A stretch of DNA of 64,000 nt from the NCBI RefSeq assembly GCF_009870125.1, contig NC_046680.1, positions 22,029,501 to 22,093,500 on the forward strand. Direction: 5' to 3'. The notes below the pieces were generated by a model. The model did not search any database. It saw only the letters and a list, made by a program, of their open reading frames with translations, and had not been told where the DNA came from. The DNA comes from Drosophila pseudoobscura (Eukaryota > Arthropoda > Insecta > Diptera > Drosophilidae). Below, piece by piece: positions 36,615-55,927 of the stretch; position 1 is the first letter of the stretch; every line of letters begins with the position of its first letter. A program made the position numbers and the translations under genes.

Positions 36615-37466
36615 CACTCCAGATACCGCACTCGCCCCCACACCACAACGCGATTTGCAATTAAGTTGATTTACCTACTTGACAGTCGATCCGCAGTCCG
36701 CAGTGCCCCGTCACGAGTCCCCAGTCACCAGTCCGCGCTCCAAAGTCTCCGTCTCCAGAGCAGCTCCAAGAGCTGCAGGCGCGCGCAGTCTACGCTCGGG
36801 ATAATTAGCAGATTGTTAAATACGGAGAACAAAGGTCTCGCTGGAAGTTCTCTTTATCGATCGAAATCATTGCCAGACAGCAATACAAGAGCTCTTCAAA
36901 TGGTAAACAACTTGTTATTTCTCTGAGTGAAGGCGATTCGGGGTATCGTGTCGTTTCTATTGAAATTCGGTTCGGTTTGATCCAATCGAAACCAAATTCA
37001 ACCGAATCCAAGTATCTCTATGGGCATCGAAAGAAGATATATTTATATATGTATATTGTACTTCAAGTGAAAAAACCCTCTCCCCCATTACCGTGTTAAA
37101 TTTCCAATGAAACGCAACTTTAGTTCAACTTTCAACGTATAGATATCTGTTCCAGTACCCAACTAAATTAGTGAAATAAAACTTTTGTCAATCGGCTGGA
37201 AAGCATTTAACAAGGCATACAAGTACAGGTGACACTTTTACCTTACGACGGGGCCCACTCTCCACTCACCTCTCCGCACCCCACTCGTGGGACATGGGAT
37301 TCAATCAACTTCGATGAGCAACAGTTTGTTGCAATTTAAGTTACTCTTTGCCACCTGTCCAGCTCCATTCAGCCACGCCCCATGTGGCCGGCACAGGCAC
37401 GAGGCTGCACACACACGATGGGGCTTGCTGCCGAGGACTTCGTGGCGCCCGCCTGCGCATCGCGCG

Positions 37467-37503
37467 TATAAAAGGACCACTCCGGCCGGAGGATTCATCA
37501 GTT
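37467..37503 (+). promoter_or_regulatory. TATA/Inr promoter, probably of SerT
   Basis: TATAAAAG at 37467-37474 and initiator TCAGTT at 37498-37503 (A at 37500) are 33 nt apart. The first exon would end at the donor 37656/37657. Assigned to SerT because it is the next gene on this strand. Confidence 0.6.
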
Positions 37504-38889
37504 GGCCCAGCGAAGCGGCGCGCGTCTCTCAATTCGAGGACCAAGGGACCCCCTCCAACAGTGTTCTAAAGTTCCAAAGTGTCCGGAAAACAAATAAGAA
37601 TGTGTGACAATTGAAATTGTGGCTATTGAAATTTCTATTAAAATTCTTTGACGAAAGTAAGTGACTTTGAAGATTATTTTTAGCAGAACTTTACCATTGA
37701 TTAAGTCGTTGATTTTTGAGATTTGTTATTCGTGCCTTCCTTTAACCAATTTTCGTATTAAAATATATTTGAATATTTATACAGATACCCGAAGTATATT
37801 TAATATCTAATTAAAAGCAGAATCTAACAGCCCCTCCCCTCGGTATCTCTGAGTATCTTTTGATTGTTTTGAATTGCGCTGCCTTCGTGGGGCATATTTT
37901 TAGCACCTGTCTTATCAGAATTTCGCATTTAACACCTCCATCTGTTGCCACACGCGGACGACGCGTCGTTCTTTATCTCTGCATGTGCCACAATTAAATG
38001 GTAATTAAAAAGTCCAACAGCACTCGCACTCGGTGCGGGGAAGGCCCAGAGAATAGATCGGGAGCTACATATGCTATTTGTTCTGTTGATTGTGTATTCA
38101 TTAGCCAAAGTGGGTTATGATATCCAACCCATTAATCATACGGTACGCCGCCGCGTCGGCTGTATACCTTAAATAGATAAAAGTAAAAACCTTAAATAAT
38201 TAAATTGCCAAATGAAACACAATAGTCCTGAGGTCAGATGTGAATAGAGGTACTTTAAAGCATTGACATTGAATGGGTTTTGGCAGCAGATTACCAGCAA
38301 AGGACACCGCCGGGAATTCGAATCCGAAACCAATGCATGTGCCACGGTCATCGCGGTGGAGGAGATTCTGCAACTGTTGCAGGGTCGAATGAGATGTGGG
38401 GAAAGAAGTATGGTAATTCGAATGTGCTCTACCCTTGAGGGCTTGGCAGAGTCAATTAATAGCCCCCCCAATGGAATCGTCTATGGAATGTATCCGTGTT
38501 GCTGCTCCATTTAATCTGAATGCTTAACCGCTTCCAGTTAATGGCCAGCAGAGGCATCGAAGCCTCCTCCAGTCCGCCGGAACCGTGCAGCATGTGAGAG
38601 GCCGAGTGGCGAAATGCCATTTTCACGACCACAGCGCTAAACGGGCCGGAAAAGAGAGAGGAAACTGCGAGGAAGCAGCCCATCCAGAGAGCAGCAGAGG
38701 ACCGAGGACGAGACCTTGGCAACTCCCACCCCTGTTTCGCCCCTGGCCCCTGAGCTGACTGAGGAGCGATTCCGGCTGGCTACGCTAGTGCCGCGATCGG
38801 CGTACACGGCCACGCCTCCCGCCCAGGCCCAGGCCAAGGCACAGGCAGAGGCAGAGGGACAAGCAGCAGCCGATCCCTGCCCCAGAACG

Positions 38890-41800
38890 ATGGAACGAAG
38901 CGCGAGTGTCAATAACAGCTCCGAGTTCGGCGGCGGCCACAGCTCAGCTTCGACGGCGGGCAGATCCACGGCCACGCCCTGGACGAACAACAAGGAGTCA
39001 CCGAACAACGAGGATGACTCGAACGAGGACGATGGCGACACACTTGCCACACCCGCCAAGGTCACCGATCCGCTGGCACCGCGTCTGGCCAACAATGAGG
39101 TGAAATTTCTAGCCTCCTTCCTTCTCTGTAAATAATCCTTCATATTCCTTCGGTGCCTCCTTGCAGCGTGTGCTGGTTGTGTCCGTGACGGAGCGTACCC
39201 GCGAGACTTGGGGCCAGAAGGCCGAGTTCCTGCTGGCCGTCATCGGTTTTGCCGTCGATCTGGGCAACGTGTGGCGTTTCCCCTACATCTGCTACCAGAA
39301 CGGCGGCGGGGCCTTCCTGGTGCCCTACTGCCTCTTCCTCATCTTCGGCGGCCTGCCGCTGTTCTACATGGAATTGGCCCTCGGACAATTTCATCGATGC
39401 GGCTGCCTAAGCATCTGGAAGCGCATCTGTCCGGCCCTAAAAGGTGAGTGATTCCTGAAGACGTATTCTGTAAATAAATAACTTTTGGAGATACCCATTA
39501 ATTGCACTGACTGTGGGTCTATTGAGCAATCGATCCAAGTGGGGCCTTAGCCTCTTAGCCTTATGAATGAATGTCCAATTTTTGATTTAGATTTAAATAT
39601 TTCTGTTTTTAAATGCTCACAACTCTGCAAAGATAGATCATTTCTGATTGCAATTTACATGCGACCTGAGGCGAAAAAAGAGACCCGTACCATACCTTAG
39701 CCGAAAAAAGAAAAACACACATAATTTCCCGGCTCGAGGCAATCACCGTTCCGCTTTAAATACGATATGAAATGGCAATTTAAATGAATTACAAATATTG
39801 AGTTTTAGTCGCGGGCAGAGATGAAAAACGAAATTGCATATTGAAATCTATTAAAGCGTTCAATATTTGCACAAGACGGGTATATGGATAAAGGAAATAA
39901 AGAAGCAGCGCCCCCCCGGGGGCGAGTGTGTGTTGTAATGAAAAATTAAGTATACGCTGCCTGGACATGTGGCAGAGTGGCTGTGGAGTCGGGTCTATGT
40001 TGTTGATGTCTGATATTTCACGCTCTGCTTGGCAATATTATCTGTCCTGTTGCTAAGCCCGAGCCTGAGCCACAGTGGCTACCCGCACAAAGGACGAGTG
40101 CTCGGTTTCTGCATTGTTTTTTGGGTCTGGGCCACAGTTAAGAGGGGAGCGGAGAGCGGAGAGCGGTAGGCGGGTCATTGTGTGCCGGCGACATTATCAA
40201 ACAGGACGTTGGATAAGAGAGCCGTTGGGGCTGAATGCGAAAGATTTGTTGCAACAATTAATTGCGCATTCAAGCGAACAAAAACGACACAAAGCCCAAA
40301 TCAAGCCCCCAATCCGACTCCGGGCTCTAATTAAATTGTGCTCAAAATTGATTTACAGCAGCAGCCGAACGAAACGGAACGGAACCAGAGGAAACTTCCA
40401 TTCAGAGAGTTTTTGCATATCAACTTGATAATTTCGTTAGGTGACAAACAAAATGTACTCTGAAAACGACTCTGCATGCTCCATCCTTGGATTTGCCATC
40501 TCTCTTTCAACTCGGTCAAAACTTTTCTACCAAGCCAAGTCCCAGTCCCAGTCCAAGTTCCTCCCCTCCACTGCCCCCACGGGCTGTGCCCCTCTCTTTC
40601 AGTAGAACAGCAAACATCACTTTGTGGCAAGTCATCATTTGCTCAACAAGTGTTTGCTTTGGGAAACCTTTTGCCAGGGCGATTCAAATGAATAGAAAAG
40701 TCAGGAAAAGGCGAGGCGGAAAAATCTTGCTGGAGCCTCGGGAATCACGTGACGTGTCTTATTGGCCTCATAAGTAAAATGGAGTGGAAAACTGCTGCCG
40801 CCTGAGAGGGTGGAAAGGGAAAGGGGGTGAAAGCGATGTGACTAAGTAGATGCAATCGTTTGCCAGAAGATAAAAACCTGCAAAATGTCACGTGGGAATA
40901 GTCCAATTTCGCGTTTTTCTCATTTTCCATCGCTCTTTCAATCAGAAATATTGGCATGCCCAGTCCCAGTCCCAGTCCCAGGACAGATTATTGTTGCCTT
41001 TAATGGATACTTGTTGAATCGAATGTTCTAGGGAAATACGCATAAGTTGAGAGGCAATCGTTTAAAGGAATGGACTTTCCACAGGTGTTGGCTATGCTAT
41101 TTGTTTAATCGACATCTATATGGGGATGTACTACAACACAATTATTGGATGGGCGGTCTACTATCTGTTTGCCTCATTCACCTCGAAGCTGCCGTGGACG
41201 TCGTGCGACAATCCCTGGAACACGGACAACTGTATGCCCGTGACCAGCGAGAACTTCACCGAATTGGCCACCTCGCCAGCCAAAGAGTTCTTCGAGTAAG
41301 TGTCCAGAGTCCTATAGGAGTCCAGCGGTTCCCTTTATTCCCTCTTTTCAATGCAGGCGCCGAGTCCTGGAGAGCTACAAGGGCAACGGTCTGGACTACA
41401 TGGGACCCGTGAAGCCCACCCTGGCCCTGTGTGTCTTCGGGGTCTTTGTGCTGGTGTACTTCTCGCTGTGGAAGGGCGTGCGGAGTGCCGGAAAGGTAGT
41501 TTGGGTGACGGCCTTGGCCCCGTATGTGGTGCTGATCATCCTCCTGGTGCGCGGAGTCTCACTGCCTGGCGCCGATGAGGGCATCAAGTACTACCTGACG
41601 CCCGAGTGGCACAAGCTGAAGAACTCCAAGGTCTGGATAGATGCCGCCTCGCAGATCTTCTTCTCTCTGGGCCCCGGCTTCGGCACACTCCTCGCCCTCT
41701 CCAGCTACAACAAATTCAACAACAACTGCTATCGAGATGCCCTCATAACGAGCACCATTAACTGCCTGACCAGCTTCCTGGCCGGATTCGTCATCTTCTC

Positions 41801-43318
41801 GGTCTTGGGGTGAGTTCAGTTCAGTTCAGTTCGGCCCTGCTCAGTGGATTACTGATGAGGGGGCTTCTATGTGATTGCAGATACATGGCCTATGTGCAAA
41901 AGACATCGATTGATAAGGTGGGGCTGGAGGGGCCTGGGCTGGTGTTCATCGTCTACCCCGAGGCCATAGCCACGATGAGCGGCTCTGTGTTCTGGAGCAT
42001 CATATTCTTCCTGATGCTCATCACCCTGGGCTTGGACAGCACCTTTGGGGGCCTGGAGGCCATGATAACGGCGCTGTGCGACGAGTATCCCCGTGCGATT
42101 GGCAGGCGTCGAGAGCTGTTCGTCCTGCTGCTGCTCGTCTTCATCTTCCTGTGCGCCCTGCCCACAATGACTTATGTAAGTACTCCCATCCCATCCCATC
42201 CCCTCTCCGTCTAAGGATTATCCAGTGATTCGTTTAATTAACGCTTAAGTGAGATTGTGGCTTATACATATGCATATTTAGGCACACCTTCCCCACCCCC
42301 TCAGTGGCTGGTTTCCCAGCGCTCGAATGCTCGATGGATGGCCGAGCTAAGTGCTTTTTATCGTTCGCCCAGTTAATCTTCACACAACACACACTCGATG
42401 GACTCTTTGCCTTTCTTATTTTTCTGCATTTTTATCACCTGTCAAGTTCGGTGGACTTGTCTGCCCTGCCCAGCCCTGGCCAAACAGCAACCAGCCACCA
42501 CCTATTCCTATTCCTGCGCTGGCGCTGGCGCTGGGGCTGGCTGTTGCTGTTCAAACACTTAAGCTGGTCCGTTCCTTCTCCTGCCACTTTATCTGATTAA
42601 ATTTGAAATTGTAATTTGCTGCGTTCTATATTCTATATTCTGACTCGGACACTTCTATCGGAGTAGCTTCTATCGGTCAATGGATCAAGCTATTCAACCC
42701 CATCCCCCCCCATCCATTAATCAGTGCCACACACAATGGTCCCTCCCCTCCATGTATGGGGGAGAACTCTCTTCTAGCCTTTAATTGATTGCAATGTGTG
42801 TGTGTATTTTCAGGGAGGCGTTGTCCTGGTCAATTTCCTGAATGTCTACGGACCCGGCCTGGCCATCCTCTTTGTGGTGTTCGTGGAGGCTGCCGGAGTG
42901 TTCTGGTTCTACGGCGTGGACCGCTTTAGCTCCGATGTGGAGCAGATGCTGGGCTCCAAGCCGGGACTGTTCTGGCGCATCTGCTGGACCTACATCAGTC
43001 CGGTGTTCCTGCTGGTAAGATTGCCTCGATCCCACCATCCCCGACAGCCACTCAAAGCGGAATTACTTGCAGACAATATTCATATTCTCGATCCTGGGCT
43101 ACAAGGAGATGCTGGGCGAGGAGTACTACTATCCGGACTGGAGCTACAAGGTGGGCTGGGCTGTGACCTGCTCCTCCGTGTTGTGCATACCCATGTACAT
43201 CATCTACAAGTTCTGCTTTGCGACCAAGGGTGATTGCCGGCAGCGGCTGAAGGATTCCTTCCAGCCGGACGACAGCAGTGGCTCGGTGGTCCCCGGCCAG
43301 CAGGGCACCTCGGTGTGA
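38890..43318 (+). CDS. SerT: Sodium-dependent serotonin transporter, seven coding exons
   Basis: Exons 38890-39099, 39167-39443, 41085-41295, 41357-41809, 41881-42175, 42814-43014 and 43073-43318 join in frame into 630 residues. SLC6 plasma-membrane symporter that clears serotonin from the extracellular space with Na+ and Cl-. The N-terminus is disordered and Ser/Asn/Asp-rich ([15 protein letters not shown]). TM1 reads [19 protein letters not shown], with the amine-binding Asp101 equivalent to human Asp98. The large second extracellular loop carries two Cys ([11 protein letters not shown]) and an N-glycosylation site [21 protein letters not shown] and [20 protein letters not shown] are SLC6 ion-site blocks in TM6 and TM8. 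The sequence is close to D. melanogaster SERT throughout (622 residues there, from memory), differing mostly in the N-terminal 50 residues. Intron 2 (1.6 kb) is the longest. The stop codon context is TGA-C; see the extension entry. Confidence 0.97.
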
Positions 43319-43759
43319 CATGACAACGTCGTGCACTTGAACATCCACACCAACAGGACCAAGATCAAGATATATAATTTGAATTGTAAAAGCTTTTCAC
43401 CAACAACGACAGTACCAGTACCCCTCGAAGAGAGCAGCAGCAATAGGCTGCTGAATAGCTACCACTCCTACCACACAAATAATCTTAGCTACCACTATCC
43501 AGATCCAGACGCAGATCCCACAAAGCACACCCACACCCCGAATGGGGTGGATCAGAATTGGATCGACAATGATATTATTACGTATGGCGCTAGTGCTAGT
43601 GCTAGTGTTAGGCCCTCGCATTCGCATAGCCATAATAGTTTAGGTCTCCATAGCAGGACCCCCTTTGCTGCCACTGCTGGCGAGGACAATAACTACGGCC
43701 TGAGGCTCGGCAGCTGCAAGCCGCTGAAGTTTCCCCTGGCCAGCGAGTGGCTGGTTTGA
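43319..43759 (+). other. In-frame open extension after the SerT TGA-C stop (possible stop-codon readthrough)
   Basis: After the SerT TGA at 43316-43318 the same frame stays open for 146 codons to TGA at 43757-43759. The next base after the first stop is C, the leakiest context for TGA. Content is His/Tyr/Ser/Asn/Pro-rich (SYHSYHTNNLSYHYPDPD), with a TYGASASASV run from an AGTGCT repeat and a more protein-like end (GLRLGSCKPLKFPLASEWLV). It may equally be 3' UTR that is open by chance. Confidence 0.35.
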
Positions 43760-44112
43760 AGGAGCATCCGCGACGATAGCATCCACGAAAGCTCTGCAAG
43801 CAGCCATTTTGCAGGGCTTTCCCGAGGTGCACGGTGTGCGTGTCCTCCACTTGGTACCAAATTACAGGACAGGTGTACTCTTTCACGTTTAGTTTGTAAG
43901 CGTTAAGCGTAGCTCAGCTCGTAAGTAAAGCGACATTTGGTAAAATGCTTTCATAGAAAACTAGTAGATACATAAAATACATTCTCGAAACACCCTGTAC
44001 AATGCCTGCACTTACACAAAACATTTCCCTCTGCTGTCGGTTAGAGGAACAATCGTAAGACAGCCATTTACATTGTTTTTCTAACGCGTGTTCGTTGATA
44101 CTAAAATTAAAT

Positions 44113-44118
44113 AATAAA
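44113..44118 (+). terminator. Candidate SerT poly(A) signal
   Basis: AATAAA about 800 nt after the annotated SerT stop. Confidence 0.45.
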
Positions 44119-44237
44119 TATTCCATACTTATTGTTTCGGTTATACGAAATAAGAAAACACAAAGCAAAGACCACAATTGTTTCATTTCGGAAAGGGGAC
44201 GGTTAGGCTGAGGCCGCATTTGAATTAAACAACGAAT

Positions 44238-44243
44238 TTTATT
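44238..44243 (-). terminator. Candidate Rpn8 poly(A) signal
   Basis: TTTATT on the plus strand reads AATAAA on the minus strand, about 245 nt past the Rpn8 stop. Confidence 0.55.
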
Positions 44244-44487
44244 TTAAATTATTTAATTTGTAATTACATAGACTTGCCGTTCGTTAACTGATACGCATAG
44301 CTGGGCGAAATAAAAACAGGAGACGATCCTACATGAACAATAAGTAAATGGGCGATGCGATGATCGAAAGTTGGTGATTGTTGTTCCAGTTGTGGCGGTT
44401 TAGAGGATGATGTTTTCAGAGGTGATAGTGTCGCCTGCAGCCCTTGTTTTTCCGCTTGCGACGTGGCTTGTGCTTTTTCTTCCGCTC

Positions 44488-45576
44488 CTATTTTTTGGAA
44501 CTCTTGCTGCTGTCGTCCTTGCTCTTGTCCGACTTCTCTTCCGTCTTCTTGCCATCCTTATCTTTCGTGTCCTTGTTATCCTTGTCCTTGCTGTCCTTGT
44601 TCTTGTCCTTGGCATCCTTGCTGTCAGCCGACTCAATCGCCTTCTTGCCCTCCTCGGCATCCCGATTCGCCAGCTTGTTGTTGATCAAATTGTGCAATGC
44701 AATGATCGAGCGCACCATGGACGCCAGATAGACGACCAGCATCTGGTCATTGGTCTTCACGTACATTGTGCCCGTGAACTGGTCGTTGGTGATGTCCGGC
44801 AGCAGGTTGAAGATGTCCTGCAGCTGGTAGACGATCTGATGGTTGATCGGCATCTTGCCATCGCCCACACGCTGCAGATACTGCTTGATGTCGCGCAGCT
44901 GGGCATTGAGGCCCTTCAGGCCCATCAGCTGGTTCGTGATCTTCTGCGACAGGCTGCCCACGGTGGTGTCCTTGATGTCGCGCAGCAGGTGCTCCACGCC
45001 CACCTCCTCAGCCTCCTCGGCACCGATTTCACTGGGCACATGCTCGAAGGTCTTGCTGGTGGGCGAGCCATCGTCGTGGACCTCTTCCACGGATATGTAG
45101 GCCTCTGTGGGCAGGCCCAGATCCTTGGGCTTGGCATCGATGATGACCAGCACCGAGTTGGGGCAATAGCGACGGATCAGCTCATTGATGGCAATATCGT
45201 TCTGATGCAGCTTCGGACCCGTGTGATACCAGCCCACCACGCGCTCCCGAGCGTTCACCTTCTTGAACATGCCGTACATGTTCTCGAGGTAGTCGTGGTC
45301 CAAGAACCATACCGATTTGTCCTTATCGTCCTCATCAAAAGGTACTGCAAAGCGGAGCAAATTAGTTAATCTTTTTATGTCCAGTAAATATTTCCACTAA
45401 CCTGCAAAACTGTTGGACACATCGAGCACACCCTTGGAGCGCCAGCAGCCGAGCAGGACACCAACAACACGCTTCTGGTTGCCAATCTTGCCCATGCGAT
45501 TGAAGTGATCCACCACGGACAGCAGCACCAGAGGGTGCACTATCACTTTGTTTACGCTAACCTCCATCGACGGCAT
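44488..45576 (-). CDS. Rpn8: 26S proteasome regulatory lid subunit Rpn8 (MPN domain), two exons
   Basis: Exons 45576-45402 and 45344-44488 join in phase 1 into 343 residues. Non-catalytic MPN subunit of the 19S lid; it pairs with the deubiquitinase Rpn11 and positions it over the ATPase ring. The MPN domain is at about 8-140 ([50 protein letters not shown]). The JAMM zinc ligands of active family members are absent (GWYHTGPKL instead of GWYHSHP), as expected for Rpn8. The C-terminal half has the helical segment [23 protein letters not shown] used in lid assembly; the last 60 residues are a charged Lys/Asp/Ser tail. The ATG at 45576 gives [16 protein letters not shown]. melanogaster Rpn8 has about the same length (338 from memory). 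Divergently arranged with slik. Confidence 0.96.
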
Positions 45577-45963
45577 TTCTGTTTCTGTTGTAGTTTGTGG
45601 TAAACTGTAGTTTGCTTTACGCACAGCGTGCTTGGCTCTTCACTGAGCTCTGAAGTTTGCGCAGAATTGGGAACTCTGATCAAATTTTTCGCAACAAAAA
45701 TGTATTGTTGCGTTTGCGGCAAAAACTGTGTGGCCTGAAATGACAAGCAGAATCGATTCTTCCTCTTCCAAAAAGCGCCAGTCACCCCGAACGGAGTTCG
45801 TCGACCACCCCACGAAAATTTATTTCAGTTTAAGTGAAAGATATCTCCGCAATTTTTCATTGTAAGGAAAGAGAAATTATATACAAGGACCTTTTACAAA
45901 CAGTATTATTTTGGCCGGTGTAATATAATTAAACGGAAGAGGGTTAAGCGCACTTTTTCTCAT

Positions 45964-46340
45964 CGGTATATTATGAAATGGAGACGGTATATTTCGGTAT
46001 ATTCCTGAGGGTCTGGCGGTATGTTTTATCAATAAATCCGCGGTCTCACTGCTGCCGACGGGAAGAAAATCATGAAAAGAAAATTGCTCAGCAAACAGAA
46101 AGAAAGCGGAAAATTAGCAAGAAGTGGTGCAAAAAGAAATGTGCAAGCCCATCAGTGAGACTGCAGCTGCAGTTGTGCGTCAAATATAAATGTAGTACGT
46201 AGTTCCTGGCGCTATTTATTTTCTGTGTGTGGTGCGTGTGTGGTAGTGTTGTTTCTGTTGTGCCCTTGGCGAAAGCAAATATTGCTGCGCTCCTCTGGCA
46301 CAGATGACCTAAACGCCATTTTTGGCGCACGGTCACACTG
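45964..46340. promoter_or_regulatory. Rpn8/slik divergent promoter region
   Basis: Three CGGTATATT words (45964-45972, 45985-45993, 45995-46003) and CGGTATGTT (near 46017) match Ohler motif 6. The M1BP site CGGTCACACTG at 46330-46340 on the plus strand is an Ohler motif 1, which usually overlaps the start site. A slik start near 46335 is therefore likely. Rpn8 initiates somewhere in 45600-45960. Confidence 0.6.
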
Positions 46341-47660
46341 CCGTTGCGCGAGAGAAATTACAATACAAATAAAACGCAGCGCAGGCAAATTGTGTGCAGT
46401 TAAAAACACGCTTTTATCTAAGCCCCAAAGTGTTCATTCGGACCATGAAAAATCCACTGTGTACTGCTTTGTGTCATACCGATATCAGTGAATGAGTGTG
46501 CGGCCGCGCTCTTGTGTGCGGATGAGGTAATTGGTGGCTGCCTCTGCCTTCGTCTACAGTTTCACGCCCATCCAACGCAGTGTCAGGCGGCGGCTTCGTC
46601 GTAATCATCAATGAGCTGTCGTTTGCTCCGTTGCCGTCCCGTTCGCCGAGGTCCGCAACTGTAAATCGAGGCTTGAAGTGCGCGTGTTGGGCGCATATTT
46701 GGCACTGCATTTGCGTTAATTATGGTGTTATCAGTGTTTTAGGCACATTCTCCAGACTGGGGGCTATACAATTTCACTGAAATTTTGCCAAATCGAAAGA
46801 GAAGAAAACCACCGAAAGCCCAGAGACCAGCTCACAAATACTTAGGCACCGAAAGAGAGCCCCACACACACACAAACACACACACACACGAACGCACGCT
46901 GTACGCTCTTTTGTCTACGTCTTTGACTTTTTCTCGTTTGTAATCATTTTCCTCCCATTCGTACGTGTTTTTTCTACAAATATTAGAGCTCGCGAGCTGC
47001 TAATTAAATTATAAAACATACAGAAACGTTAAAAGAAGACGACGACCGTCCAACCAAGCCCACAATCCCCACTATTTGGCCTATTTCGCTGAGGCGGCGC
47101 AAAGAAGATACGACAAAAGAGGCAGAAAAGCAGAAACAGGCAGAAAAAGACTAATAGAAGGTGAGCCACAGTTTAAACTAGGCGCTTAAGCGGTCACTTG
47201 GGGATGGAGCTTGGAGCTTCGATCCGATCCGTAGTGTTTGGTTTGGCCTGATTTAACTGAAATAACTCCGTTACGGCGGATCTGTAGCACCTGCTGCTTC
47301 CCCGCGCTGCCACTTGGCATCCGTGCCAACTCTGGTAGCTGGTGTCTGGTCTCTGGTCTCTGCGCCAAGTGCAAAATCAATCAATGAACGTCGCAGTCGC
47401 AGTCAGTCGCACTGCACATACAAATATACAAACCATCCATGTACAGTGTACACTCGTATGTCTCTTCAGCTTTCTCCAAATCTAGTTTTCCTTGTTGGAC
47501 TCTCGCCCAGAGCCGTTGCCAGCTCCTGCACTATGTAGAGGCCAAAATATCATCATCGAACTGAGAAACAGACCAACTAAAGTAGCAACTAATTGCCTGC
47601 CTGCGAAGGCGAAGGAGAACGAGAATAAGCAGAATCGAAAGCAGAAGCAGTAGAGCAAAG
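46335..47660 (+). other. slik 5' leader and first intron (non-coding)
   Basis: Likely non-coding first exon from near 46335 to the donor AG|GTGAGC at 47160/47161, followed by an intron. The acceptor before the ATG at 47661 could not be fixed. A (CA)-rich stretch is at 46863-46890. No coding frame of note. Confidence 0.45.
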
Positions 47661-54835
<7,175 letters not shown>

Positions 54836-54983
54836 AGAAGAACGTCTAGAGAAGGATCAGCAACTCCAGTCCCTTGCATGCCCTCCAGCTACTAACGATG
54901 CCCAATACAATCCCTACACTTACTTAACTCAAATCAAAACCGCTTTCCATTCCCCCGCTTGGTGCTGGTGCTGATGCTAACAA

Positions 54984-54989
54984 AATAAA
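54984..54989 (+). terminator. Poly(A) signal of the slik long-tail isoform
   Basis: AATAAA about 150 nt after the TAG at 54833-54835. Confidence 0.6.
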
Positions 54990-55462
54990 CAACACACTCC
55001 CTCCCTCCCCACCACATATCACATCTCTCACTAACATAACAGACTTAACTTTTCCCCTAAACACCGCCTAAGCATCGTCTGCATCCGGATTTGCCATAAT
55101 TTCTGTGTCTTGCCAAAAGTCGATTAGTTTTGTCAGTTAAGCGAAAAATGAATGATTTGTGTGCTTTTTCAACATACGATACATACATATTATATCGCGC
55201 CAGAAGCGCACTCCATTCTAGCAGTATTATCCGAGTACTTAGTAAAAGAAACCAAAAACAGAAAAACAACATAAGAATAAAGATGAATCGAAACGAAACG
55301 AAGGGAAACGAAGAGAAACAATCCGCATTCCATGCATAGCAACATGCCAAGCATTTATATAGCCTATATCTTACTCTAGAGCCTAGACATTCATATGAAT
55401 ATAATCATTATAAAAATATACGTATCTATTACCATATCGCAATTTCCATGATGCTTCACTGT

Positions 55463-55480
55463 ACACACACACACACACAC
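55463..55480 (+). repeat. (AC)9 microsatellite
   Basis: Nine AC units in the intron before the distal slik terminal exon. Confidence 0.85.
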
Positions 55481-55645
55481 CCATACGCATACCCACATAC
55501 ATACATATACCCAACAACAATGCGCTGCTATCGTAAAACAAAACAAAAACACACACAAAAACAAAACAAAAAACCAAAAATCTGTATCCAAAAACTTTTC
55601 TTGCCGGCTCTCTCCTCTTCTCGTTAATGCGTAAAGCAACTACAG

Positions 55646-55663
55646 CAGCGGCTGCAACAAGAG
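55646..55663 (+). CDS. slik: Candidate 18-nt slik micro-exon (QRLQQE)
   Basis: CTACAG|CAGCGGCTGCAACAAGAG|GTTAGT is flanked by a pyrimidine-rich tract (near 55600-55623) and has good splice borders. At 18 nt it is phase 0-0 and codes for QRLQQE, which extends the coiled coil between PRKQ (exon ending 52912) and RLEETFAQQLDEME (exon at 55928). A TACAGCAG tandem acceptor would allow a 15-nt version. Confidence 0.4.
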
Positions 55664-55927
55664 GTTAGTCCTTTGATCTATCCCGCAGTGCGGTTAACAG
55701 CTATGGCAAGCGCATAGCTTTGAGCCGCACTGTATATTTCTATGTATTGTATATTCCTTTCAGTCTAAATGTCCTACTAATGCATGTGCTGTATAGCTAA
55801 ATTTTCCTCCTCCTCCTCCTCCTTTATTTATTTGATATTATCCTAGTGAATGTCTCGTTGCCTAGAACCATATATGGCCAGATTTCGATGAGTTACTTAT
55901 ACCCTTTTGATTTCTTTGCACGGACAG

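Larger units (their letters stand above)
35961..38889 (+). other. SerT upstream and leader region
   Basis: No coding exon was found. It holds GATCAGA/GAGCAGA repeats (36455-36503), two TATA-plus-initiator arrangements (listed separately) and a donor-like GAAA|GTAAGTG at 37656/37657 that would end a non-coding first exon 37500-37656. The acceptor for the exon carrying the SerT ATG may be TTCCAG at 38532-38537 (uncertain). Confidence 0.5.
43760..44487. other. Convergent 3' region of SerT and Rpn8
   Basis: Contains AATAAA on the plus strand (44113-44118; another at 44316) and on the minus strand (44243-44238), so the two transcripts may overlap slightly at their 3' ends. No coding frame is supported. 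Confidence 0.55.

Noticed and set aside
44419-44490. Lys-rich 23-codon extension after the Rpn8 TAG
   Set aside because: Short and basic like the preceding tail, but known Rpn8 proteins end here and TAG-G is not strongly leaky.
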